Part shown: positions 35,944 through 46,718 of the stretch, piece after piece
How the letters are laid out: each line of letters opens with the position of its first letter
Position numbering within the stretch: position 1 is the stretch's first letter
From: Diacronema lutheri
Lineage: Eukaryota; Haptophyta; Pavlovophyceae; Pavlovales; Pavlovaceae
Assembly (NCBI GenBank): GCA_019448385.1
Contig: JAGTXO010000011.1
Coordinates: 586,001 to 650,000, forward strand
Reading direction: 5' to 3'
Length of the DNA: 64,000 bases
Notes under the pieces: generated by a model
Told to the model about the DNA's origin: nothing
The model's database searches: none
The model's input: the letters and a program-made list of their open reading frames with translations, nothing else
Translations under genes and position numbers: made by a program

Positions 35944-37108
35944 TCATTTTGCGCCCACTTTCGCCGACACGTGCGAGAGCGCCACGAGCTTCCGCATGCA
36001 CGGCTCAGCGTCCATGTCCTCGAGCGCGTCGAAGACGGAGCCCTTGGTGCCGTCTGCATCGTATGGCACGACCGGATCGACGGTCCACGCCTTCGCGTGC
36101 TCGGGCGCCACGCCGGCGGCAAGGATTGCCGCGCCGAACGGGTCGGCGTCGAGCGTGGCCCCCAGCCAGTTGCACTTCTCGGCGAGGCCTTCAAAGGGCG
36201 AGGCGGAGGCGTGCACGCCGTTGTCGCCCGTGCTGGGCTCGGTCGCGAGCCCGAGCGCCTGCCACTGCGCCATGATCATCCCGCGGATCGAGTCGGCGGG
36301 CGCGGCGGCCGGGTCGGTCGGGCCGAGGACCTTTCCGCGAAAGTCCGCCCACGCGAGGGTTTCCGGGTCGAATTCGACCAAATAGAAATGGATTGAGCTG
36401 CCGGGCTGGGTGAACTTCCGGCGCATGACCATGAAGAAGGCATTGAACACATAGCTGCGCATGCGCCACGATGGAGGAGCGCAACGCGCTGAGTGAAAGG
36501 AAGGGCGCGCGCGCGCGCGCGCGCGCACGCGCGCGCGCGCGTCGCGTACGTGGGCGGCTTGCCCTCGACGGTGTCGATCAGCCCGCAGTAGAAGCCACCG
36601 CCCAGCTTGACGAGCTTGTCCGCCTCTTTGGCCTTTTGCCACTCGGCGTTAAGGCCGGCTTCGTCGAGTTCGAGGAAGGCGCATGCGTCGAGCGCGTTGT
36701 ACGCGGCCTTCTCGCTCAGTACGGCCGTCCACTGGCTCGAGCGGCGCGGCAAGCGGTGGCGCGCAGCAGAGCGGCGCGGGCGATGCAATTCTCAATGGCG
36801 CTCGCCCGCGCGACCGCGCGCCACTGCGGCGCCGCGCGCGACGACGAGGCGGCGCTGACCTCGGTGCCAAACTTCTCCTTGAACTTGTCGGCCGGCACGT
36901 GCAGCGCCTCGGGCTTGAGGATTGTGGCCTTGGAGGCGATCGCGTAATAGTGCTGGTCGATCAGCTTCTTCGCGTCGATGTCCTCGCCAGCAATGTCGCC
37001 CTCCGAGAGAATCGTCACGTCCTTGGACTCGAGCGTCGCCTTCACGAGCGCCTTGGTTGCCTCCGTGACGGCGTGCGGCTTGATGAAGACAAACGCGCTA
37101 TTCTTCAT
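35944..37108 (-). CDS. Divergent nucleoside-diphosphate-kinase-like protein, three exons
   Basis: Exons 36860-37108, 36550-36731 and 35944-36454 give 313 residues; all phases agree. Exon 1 has the NDK start MKNSAFVFIKPHAVTE (KPHAV replaces the usual KPDGV) and HYYAIASKATILKPEAL. Exon 2 adds WTAVLSEKAAYNALDACAFL and exon 3 YVFNAFFMVMRRKF, then VLGPTDPAAAPADSIRGM and DNGVHASASPFEGLAE. The last two match the NDK GxTDPxxAxPGxIRG and NxxHGSDSxExA blocks, so the phospho-accepting His is present, but separated by a larger insert than in the roughly 150-residue enzyme. Long NDK-like proteins of this kind occur in algae and protists. Introns: 36732-36859 and 36455-36549, the latter with a long (CG)n run. 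Kinase activity is uncertain. Confidence 0.75.
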
Positions 37109-37278
37109 GGCGGTAGGGAAGAAGAACAACGGCACGAGTTGCGCACCAAGCGGCGAGAAGGGGAAGAGGTGAACCGGAGGTGCCGCGCGATCAACGTGCG
37201 CACCTCGACCTGGACTTTGTCGCGCGCCCCTTTTCAATATTCGGGCGCCATCGGCGGGAGCATCGGCGTTTCAAATCG

Positions 37279-40200
37279 ATGGAGCAGGAGGCGAGCGCGC
37301 TCCGGATTCAAGCGCGCGCGCGCGGCGTGCGCACGCGTGCGCAGCTGCGCGACAGGCAGGAGTGGGTGCGCAGCCTTGCAGAAGGTGACCCACCCGTGTT
37401 CACAGCTGCCGCACGGAGCGTGCTACGCGACCCGGGCGGTCGCAAGCCGCCCGCGACATATGGCGTCGACGCGAGGGCGGCGCTCGCGAGAGCTGCCGCG
37501 CGCGGTGGGCGTAGCAAAGGCTCGCCCGCGCCATCCAATCGTGCGCCTCGTGGTGGACGCGTCACCTCGCGCTCGACCGCTTCGTCCTCGGGCGCGACGG
37601 CTCACTTCGCAGCGCCAGTGGCCGATTCGCGGCGCAGCGTGCGCGCCGCGAGTCCGCGCGCGCGCGGCTCAGAAGCGCGCACGGCGGGCTCGCAGGCACG
37701 AGTGCATGCCTCGTCGGCGCCCCCATCGCCGCGCTCGCCGCGCTCGCCGCGCTCGCCGCGCTCGCCGCGCTCGCCGCGCTCGCCGCGCTCGCCGCGCGGC
37801 CTCCGGCCGCTGGCGCTGCTCTCACCCGCCGAAGCGCTCGCGCGCGCGGACATCGACGCGTGGGTGCGTGCGGACCTCATCGGCGCGGCTGTGGCCGCGG
37901 CTGCCGAGCGTGGCGAGGCGGTGCTCGCGGCGCGCGCGGTGCAGCGTGAATACGAGCGCCGGCCCGTTCCAAAGTCCGTATTCATGTCGGACCTCGTCGC
38001 GCAACTGCGCACCGGGCTGCCGCGCCGCGCGTGGTGTGACGCGCTTCCGGAGCTTGCGCTCGCGTGCGCCGGCTCGGACGTCGAAGGGCTGCGCACGCTG
38101 CGCGCCGCGCAGCCCGAGCCCGAGCTCGTTGCGTTTGCGCATGACGAGCGCGCGACGCGCGGCCGCTCCGCCTCACCGTCGCACGCCGTGCGCGCGGCCG
38201 GCGCGGCGTCGCGACCGCGCGGCGCGGTCGTCGCGTTCGCGTGCGACGGCGCGCGGTCGCGGCTGTACACGCTCTTCGAGTCGGGCGAGCTGGTGGGCTG
38301 GGAGCAGGCGGTGCACGAGCTACCCTTCTCTGCCGCGCTCTGGCCTGCGGGCGCGCGCACGGGCGCGCCGCCCGACAGCGCGATCGGCGCGGGCGCGCTA
38401 AGCGTTGACGAGCGGAGCGGCTGCATCTGCGCCAACCTGAGCGCGGCGCAGGCGCGCGTCGTGCTGCTCGAGCCGCTCGCGCTCTCGACGAGCGCAACGG
38501 TTGCGATGCCGCGCCGACCGGGCGCGCGCGGCGGCGCGCCGCTCGTCGCTGCACGAGCGCTGTACACATCGGCGCACGAGGCGCTCATCGTCGCGGACGC
38601 ATACGCGAGCGGCGTCGTGCTCGTGCTCGGCGCGGCCGACGGCGCGCTGCTCGCCGAGCTCCGCGCGCACGCCGCGCTGGCGACTGCGCTTCTGCTCTGG
38701 CTGGGCGAGCCGCTGTCTGACGCCTTCGCGCCCACGCGCGCGCGAGAGACCATCTCGTTGTTCGCGACCGCCGCGGCCGCGGCCGACGGCGAGGCCGAGG
38801 CGGCGCACGCGGACAAGGCGGCGGACGCCGTCTCGCGCGCGGCCGTCGAGCTCGCGCGCGCGGAGGAGGCGGCAGCCGTGGCGCAGGCGCGCAGTGGGCG
38901 CACGCCGTCGCCCTCGGCGGCCACGTCGCGCCGCGCCGCACCGCGCTCGCCGTCGCGCGCCGCGCCGGTGCGAGCTGGCGGCGACGGCGCCGTGCGGGTT
39001 TGGCGCGTCGCGTCGGCGGCCGACGTAGCCGACGCGGTCGATGCACCGCCGTCCGAGCCGCGCGTGCGCGTCGCGTGCGTGGCCGTGTGCGCGGGCCACG
39101 CGGGCGCGATCACGGCGTTCGCGCTCCTTCGTTCAGCCGCGCTCCTCGCGTCGGCGGGCGTTGACGGAACCCTGCGCTTCTGGGACGCGGCCGCCGCGCC
39201 CGTGCGGCTGAGCGCGCCGGGCGGCGCGCCGATCGAGCGGCGCGCGCCTGGCCGGCTCGAGCCGATGCGCGAGCAGGCGACGGAGGGCGGCGGCGCGCCC
39301 TTCGCGCTCGTCCTCACCGTCTCGCTCGGCGCGCCCGCGCTCGCGCTCGCGGCCGCGGCGCCGGCCGGCTCGGCGGTTGACACGCTTGTCGGCGTCACCC
39401 TCTCGCGGCGCGACGGCCCGCGCAGCGGCAACGTGACGGTGTGGGCGATCGGCCGGGAGGAGGTGATGGTCGAGGCGGCGTCCATCGGCGCGCCGATCCC
39501 CGCCGCCGCGTACGCGCGCGCCCACTCCGCCTTCGCCACGCGCTGGGCGGGCGCGCGCCTCGCGCTCGCGCGAGGGACGAGCGCGGCCGGCGCGGCGGCG
39601 ATGGACGCGCGCGCGCGCTCGCGCGGCGCGCACGGCGCGCTGCGCAGCGCGCTTACTGAGGCGGCTGTCGCCAAGGTGTCCGGCGCCGTTACAAACATCT
39701 CGGCCGCCATCGCCGCCGCGTTCGAGCACGCGCTGCGCGCGCGCGAGCGCAGCTCGTTTGGCGAGCTGCTGCGCGCGCACACGGCCGCGCGGGCGCTCCA
39801 CCCGACGGAGGCGCTCCTCCTCCTCCACGCGGTCGGGCGGGTGGCGCCGCCGCTCGACTCGGTCGGTGCGATCGAGCGCTGGGCTGCCGCCGCCTCCGCC
39901 TCACGCCTCGCGATGCGCGCGGCCGACGACGCGCGCGACGGCGGCCGGCGCGCGCACTCGCACGCGCACGCGCGCGCGCGCTCACGCGCGCGCGGCCCGA
40001 CGGACGCATCGTGCGCGATGGCGCAGATCGACGAGGCGTTGCTCGCGCGGCTGCTCGACGAGGCGGACGCAATGGGCCGGCTTGGGCCCGCGCTCGCCGG
40101 CGCGTCGCGCCGCCTCGGCTCGGCGCTCGGCACGGGCGCCGCCGGCCGCGGCGGGGTTGGTGCGCTCGAGCGCGCGCGCCTAATCCAACCCCCGTCGCAG

Positions 40201-43200
40201 ACGCCCCTCGCGCGGTACGTGCGCGAGGTGCGCGCGGCGCGCTGGCGCTCGAGCGTGCATCTGCTCAACGAGCGCCTCGCCCACGTCGGCGCCGCTGCGC
40301 GCGCGCGCGGCGACGCGCGCGCGCGCGCGGCGACGCGCGCGGCGCTCGCCGCGCCGCCCGCAAGCGCCTCCGACGCGCTGCCGGCGATCGAGGTGCTCGG
40401 CGCCGTGCGGCGCGCGCCCGAGGCGTTGCCCGCGTGCGAGGTGTTCTGGCAGCGCGCGCTGCCGCACCGCTCGACCGCCATGCGCCCCGCGTTCGAGGCC
40501 GCGCGCGTGACGGCCGCGGCGCGCGGCGCGCGCGCTCTTCTTGCGCGCGCGCCTGCGGACGGCGAGGGCGGCGGCGGCGGCGGCGCGGCGGACGGCGGCG
40601 CCTACGGCGGCACGCTGTGCGTGACGGTGTTGAGCAGCGCGGATCTTGAGCGCATCGGCTCGGATGGCCGGCCGCTCGCCTACCACGTGCGGCTCGAGGC
40701 ACAGGCCGCCGCGCGGCTGTGCGCGCCTGTCAGCGCGCGCGCGCGCGGCGCGGCAGGCGCGGCGGGCGCGCCGTGCCTCTTCGTTCCGCAGCTCGGCGCC
40801 GAACTGCTCGCGGCGAGCGGCGCGCGCGCGCTCGACGGCGGCGACGACGAGTACGTGAGCGCATACGAGGGCGCGCCGCACGACGTGCCGTTGCGCGCGT
40901 TGCTCGCGTCGCACGGCGGCCTCTGCCGACGCGACGCGCGGCTCGAAGGTCGCGGCGCGCTCGGGCTCGTCGCGCGGCTGTGGGCGGGCCAGCTCCTTGG
41001 CGCGCACGTCGCCGCGCTGCGCTCGCGCGTGCTGCTGCGCGGCATGAGCGCAGATCGCTGGCTTGTCTCTCCGGACGGCGGCATCATCCGCGTCGCGACG
41101 CTCGAGGGCGTCGCGCTCGTCGGCGCGCGCGGCGAGATCGCGTCGGCGCCAGACCTCGGCGCCGCGATGGGCGCGCCGACCAACGAGACGCTCGCGCCCG
41201 AGGACGTGGCCGCCGGGCTGGCGGAGGGCGGCGGCGCAGCGCGCGCGCTCGGCGGCGCGGCCGAGCCGCGCGCGGTGTGGGCGTTCGGCTGCGTCCTGTT
41301 CGAACTGCTGGCCGGAGTCAAGCCGTCAGCTTACGGGGCGGCGCTCTTCTCGCACGCGGACGCGCGCGGCCTCGACCCGTCCGAGCTCGTCGAGCGCGAC
41401 CTGGCCGGCCTGCCGTCGGGCGTGCCCTTTGATGCGGCGGGCTCAGCGATCGCGCCGCGGGCCGAGCGCGCGCCGAGCGCGCGCGTATACGGCGGGCTAT
41501 CCGAGGCCGCGCGCCTGCTGGGCTCGCCAGACGAGGAGGACGGGACTGGGGACGTGGACGGGGATGGGGAGCGGGGGCGGGCGGAGGACGGTAGGCGCGC
41601 GGAGGAGGCAGCGAGGCACGGGCGCGCGCCCGCGGCGGACGAGAGTCCGGGCGAGCCCGGAGCGGCGGCGGCGGGCACGCCGCGCGCGCGCGTCGCGTGG
41701 GCGGAGGCCGACCTCGGCGCACCCACGCCAGCCGGCGACGCGCATGGCGGCACGCTCGCCGGCGTGGCGGCCGCGCCCGCCGCGTCCGTGCCGCCCACCG
41801 GCGCGCCCGGTGCTCCGCGCCCGCTTCTGATCGACATTGCCCTCGCGTGCCTCAGCCCGTCGCCCGCGCAGCGCCCGTCGATCGAGCAGCTCGTGCGCTG
41901 CGCGGCATTCCGCCTCTCGCGCGTGGATGCGCTGCGCGCGCGGCGCGACGCCGCTGTCTTCGTCGCGTGCCCGCGCCCGGCCGCGCTCGTGCGTTCCAAG
42001 CTGCTCGAGCCGGCGCGCAGGCTATTCGCGCGGCTGCTGCGCGAGGGCCACGTGCCGCAGTGGGCGCTGCTTGAGCTCATCGCGTCGCTGCGCGCACTGC
42101 TCCTCCCGCAGTCCGCCAGCGGCGGTGGCGCGGGCGGCGGCGGTGGCGCGGGCGGCGGCGGTGGCGCGGGCGGCGGCGGTGGCGCGGGCGGCGGTGTCTT
42201 GCGCTCAGGCGCGGACGCGCACACCGCGCGCGTGGCGTCCGAGGTCGTGTCGAGCGGCGCGCACGAGGCGGTCGGCTGCCTCGTGCTGTGCACTCTGCAC
42301 TGCGCGCACGCCGACGCGTCCGCGCGCGCGCAGCCCACCGACGCTGCGACGGCCGCGCGGCGCGGCGCGGGCGCGGGCGCGTGCGCGCGCGCGCTCGCGG
42401 ACGCGCTGCGCGATGTCTTTGCAGCCGAGCGCGCGGAGCCGAGCGCGCGCGGCATGCCGGCGCGCGCGCCATCCGCGTTGCTCGCCGTCGGGCGGCCTCT
42501 GCTCCGGCTCGTGCTCAACCTTGCGGGCGCGCACGTCGGCGCGTTGACGGGCGGCCTTGCGCTCGCGCTCGACGAGCTGCGCGCGGCCAACGATGCGACG
42601 GACGGCGCGGACGGAGCGCGCGCGCAGCTCTCGCGCGCCGCGCTCGACGCGCTCGGCGCGCGGCATGCGCCGCTTCTCGCCGCGCGCGTCGCGGCCGCGA
42701 CGCGCGAGCGCCGCGACGCGGGCGGCGGCGGCTCGCCGCCCGGCGCGCCGGCGCGCGTTGCCGACGCGCCGGCGGAGGCGACGGGCGTCGCGTCGGCCGC
42801 GCGCTCGCTCTACTACGCGCAGGGCGGCGGAAGGGCGTGGTGCGCGGACGCGTCGGAGGTCTTCGCGCCACTCGCCGCGCAGCTCATCTCCGCCGACGCG
42901 GCCGGCGCGCCCGAGGCGGTCGACGTGCTGCGCGCCGCACCTGCCGACGGCCATCCGGCGCCGACGCCCACCGCGCTCAGCGGCGGCGCGCGCGCGCGCA
43001 CGCGCGGCTTCCCGCTCGCGCGCCACGCGATCGACGAGGCGGCGGCGGCGGCGGCGGCAGAGCTCAGCGCGGCGGCCGCGCGCGGCGCGCGCGCCGCCGC
43101 CGAGCTCGAGCTCAGCGCGGACGCGCTGCTCGCGCCGCCGCTCGCGCGCGAAGCCGGTGCGCTCGCGCACGCGCTCGGACGGATGGGAGCGGTCGGCGAC

Positions 43201-45911
43201 GCGCACGCGCGCGCGCGCGCGTCTGGCGCGCGGCACGTGTGTGCGGTGCTGCGCGCGGCGCTGCCCGCCGGCGCGGACGCGCCCGGCGCGCCGCCGGCCG
43301 GCTCCGCCGCCGCGGTCATCACCCTTGGCGGCGCGCACGCGCTCGAGCTCGCGCGCGCGCTCGGCGTGCCGCTCGCCCTCGCGCCGCTGCTCACGGACGG
43401 CGCGGCGGACGTGCGCGGCGCGGCGGCGGACGCGCTCGAGCTCCTCGCGGTCACGTGCGCGCACCCGGACGCGCCGCCGGCCGGCGCCGCGAGCGTGCTG
43501 TTCGGCGCCTTTGGCCACGCTTCCATCGTGCATGCTCTCGCACAGGTACGTACACATGCGCGCGCGCAGGGCGGGGCCGCTCGACGGGCGCCTGCGCTCG
43601 CGCGCGCGCGTGTACGCGCGCAACACGTGCGCACAATCCCGCGCCCACGCCCACGCCCGCGACCGCGTCCGCGCCCGTGTCGTGCGGGCGCAGCTCCTTG
43701 CTCGGCCAGACGAGCGCACGTCGACACTTGCAGCGGCGATCCGCGCGGTGCGGCACGCTCTGCCCCTCGCCGACTGGCCGACGGCGTCAACGTGGGCCAC
43801 GTCGGGCTTGCTGGACGCGCTCGCTGCGATGCTCGACGCGCCCGCGCAGCTCGACGGCGGCGGCGCGACGCGCGCGCGCGACGACGTGCGCGGCCGAGGC
43901 GACGCGAGCGCGCCCGACGGCATCGGTGCGCGCGCTGCGCTCCGCGCGCACGCGCGTGCGGCCGGCTGACGCTTCGCGCGCCGCGCGCCGCGCTCCGCGC
44001 CGCCGTCCGCCTTTGCGCCCACCGCCGCACCGCAGGCGCGCGCGCCTTCTGGGAGGTGGCACGGCGTGAGGCGCCCGGCGCCGTGCTGCGGTGGGCGCAC
44101 GCGCTACCCGGCGTGCACGCCACGCTCCAGCGGCACGCGCTTTCACTGCCGCCCGAGTGGAGCCTAACCGACGCGCTCGCGGCCGCCGAGGCGCTCGTGG
44201 AGGTTGGGCGCGACGCGCTCGCGCGGCAGGGGCGCAGCGCAGCGCGCGGCGCACCGGCGGACGCGCTGCGCGGCGCGCCGAGCGCGCGCGTACTCGGCCT
44301 CGTCAGGCGAGTGCGTGTGCTGTTCACCACGCCGCACGCGCCCGCCACGCTCGCCGCGCCGCGCGCGGGAGGCGACGCGGGCGCGCGGCGCGCCGGCCGC
44401 GCGCCCGAGTCGGAGGATGACCGGATAAGGGCGGAGCTGCTCGCGCACGTGGGCGCCGCACTCCATGCGCTGTGGGCGGAGGCAACGGCCGAATGGGCGC
44501 GCGCCGACGAGCCGGTGGAGGGCGACAGCGCGCGCGCGCCGCGCGCGCGCGATGGCGACGACTTGGGGCGCACGGCGCGCGAGGACGCGCTCTCCGAGTG
44601 CGTCGGCGCGCTCCGCCGCGGCTGGCTCTGCGGCTACGATGGCGCAATGCGGCGCGCAGGCCTCGACGTGTCGCTCGCCGCGCTCGCGCTTGAGCCGCTC
44701 GGCCCGTTCCGCCCGCTCCGCCGCCACCCGCTCGCCGACGCGCAGCGCGCTCTCTGGCGCGAGCTTGTCCTTCCGTGGCTCGTCACGCCGCTGCCGCGCT
44801 CGGCGGCGCCCGGCAGCGGCAGCGGCAGCGGCGGCGGCGGCGGCAGCGGCAGCGGCGGCAGCAACGATGGCAGCGGCGGCAGCAACGATGGCAGCGGCGT
44901 ACAACGGCTGCTGGCGCTGCGGCTGCCGGCACGGCTCACACTCCTCATCAGCGCACAGCACGAGACGATCACACGCGCCGTCGCAGCGGGCACGGCGCCC
45001 GCGCACGTGCCACGCGCATACGCGGATGAGCGCGCGCTGCGGCTTGCCCTCGTGCGCGCGCTGCTCGCGCGAGACGGCGCTGACGGCCTGGCGAGCGCGC
45101 TTGCCGACGAGCTCGCGGCGTCGGGGCTCGCGGCGCACATCGTGCGCGAGCTGCTCGCCTCGCGCGCGCTCGTCGACGTCGGCGCGCGCGTCCCCGCGGC
45201 TTTCGTGCCGCACAACCATACGTACCTGCTGCGCGACGAAGGCATCGCGCTGCTCGCCGAGGCGGTCGCGGCGAAACGCCGCGCGCCAACCTTCTTCAGC
45301 GCGTGCGTTGCGCACCTCAAGTGCGGCGCAGCTTGCGCGCCGCGCCGTGCCGCGCCGCGCCGCGCCGCGCCGCGCTGTGCCGCGCTGCGCTGCGCGCGTG
45401 CGCGCCTGCGCCCGCCCACCCCGCGCCGCACCTTGGGCGGCGGCGGCGCGCGCGCGCATGCAGGCGCGAGGACGTCGTTCGCGCCGAGAGTGAACTGCTC
45501 GCGCGGCCCGCCGAGGACGCGCGTCTCGTCGCGGGCGCCCTGCGGCTGCTGCGCGTCCTCGCGCTTGCCGAGGACGACGAGTTGAACTCGCTCATGCTCG
45601 ACGCCGCGACCGCCGAGCGCGCGTTCGCGCTCTACCGTGCGGCTGCGCCGCTCACAGACGGCGCGGGCGCACAGGTGGCGCTCGAGCGCGCGCTGCGGGC
45701 CAATGCGCGCTTGCGCGCGCCGCCCGCGACCTCGAGCATTCGGGTGGCGAAGCCCCCCCCCCCGCGCGCGCCCGCGCTCTCGCGCGAGCATCGCGAGATG
45801 GCCGTCGGCGCGCGCGCATTCATGGACGCGCTCTGGAGCTTTGAGCGGCGCACGCTCTCGCCGCATCCGCTGCTCTCGGAGGAGATGCGCGCCGTCGAGC
45901 CGCGCGCGTGA
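37279..45911 (+). CDS. Giant IQ / WD40 / pseudokinase / helical-repeat protein, four exons
   Basis: Exons 37279-43545, 43694-43925, 44036-45320 and 45464-45911 give 2743 residues; every junction keeps phase, and donors include CAG/GTACGT. An IQ-like motif (ALRIQARARGVRTRAQ) opens the protein, then about seven SPR repeats and a WD40-like part (CAGHAGAITAFALLRSAA, ASAGVDGTLRFWDAA near residue 605-640). Around residues 1255-1540 lie kinase-fold hallmarks: WLVSPDGGIIRVATLEGV, VWAFGCVLFELLAGVKPS (subdomain IX) and DIALACLSPSPAQRPSIEQL (subdomain XI). The HRD and DFG residues are absent, so it should be a pseudokinase. The C-terminal 1000 residues are Ala/Leu-rich helical repeats of ARM/HEAT type. 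ULK4- or STK36-like proteins pair a (pseudo)kinase with such repeats, but adding WD40 and IQ parts is unusual. Function unknown. Confidence 0.65.
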
Positions 45912-45952
45912 CGGTGACGGCACCGCCGCGAGGACGACTCCCGGCGCTTGCG

Positions 45953-46025
45953 CTTTCTATACCCACACCTGAAATCCTGGACAGTTGCAAGGAGCACTTT
46001 CAGGTGTGGGTATAGAAAGTGCTCC
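45953..46025. repeat. Perfect 22-bp inverted repeat with an interlocking second hairpin
   Basis: Arm 1 at 45953-45974 (starts ctttctatacc) and arm 2 at 45998-46019 are perfect reverse complements over 22 bp with a 23-bp spacer. A second 10-bp inverted repeat, ggagcacttt (45991-46000) and aaagtgctcc (46016-46025), overlaps arm 2 at both ends, so the two hairpins exclude each other. It starts 41 bp after the stop of the pseudokinase gene. Confidence 0.93.
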
Positions 46026-46718
46026 CAGACAATTTCAGATTCGCTAGGCGCGGCGATACTGATGGCGGCCATCGCGGACGCATGGCCGACCCCGACAAGT
46101 TCGGAGGTGAGGGCAAGGGTCAACGACATTGGCCTGTGCCTTGTGCTCGTGCTGGTCCTCCGCATCCTTATCCTCGTCGCAAAAGTTCGGTTGAAGTTGC
46201 GCCGGAATGCAAAGATGGAATAGTGAGGCGCAGTGCTCGCGGCGGTACCTCGACTGTATCAATTGCAACCGCAGGCTGCTCCGCAGTCCGCTCAATCTGG
46301 CTACTTTCGCTTCGACCCTGCTTCTTCGGCTAGTGCACTCTGTGCAGGGGGTCACGACCGCGTGGAGGCCTGCTTGAAGAAGCGCCTTGTCGACGGCTGT
46401 CTCGCCGTGCCGCCCGTGCGCCGACGCGCGCGCCACGTACGCACTGCACACGGGGCGAGTTGGGGCTAGGGCAAGCTCATAAGGCGCTTAGTATTCACTG
46501 CGCGCCGTGTACGCCTGCCGCCTCACCGGTCGCCGGCGGGGGGGGCGGCGAACCGCCGCGCACGTCCCGCGTCCAAGGGACACCCACGTTCTTACCCACC
46601 CAGCCCCCGTTCCGCGAATATTCCTCTACGCTCTCAGGCGAAGCGGCACGCTCGCAAAACCTCCTCGTGGGGATCGGTGTCGCGCGAGCGGTCAGGGCCG
46701 TGGGCTACGCGCGCGTGC
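46026..46718. other. Intergenic region without a supported gene
   Basis: About 690 bp with lower GC content than its surroundings. Open frames here have mixed, non-conserved-looking composition and none is supported. It should contain the promoter and 5' UTR of the kinesin-like gene; a G8 run lies near 46538. Confidence 0.5.

Noticed and set aside
36507-36543. (CG)n tract, possible Z-DNA element
   Set aside because: Lies within an intron supported by protein-family continuity, and CG runs are common in this genome; no separate function supported.
46044-46451. 135-codon minus-strand frame in the intergenic region before the kinesin-like gene
   Set aside because: No motif, no plausible start context, and it overlaps the likely promoter; composition is not protein-like.
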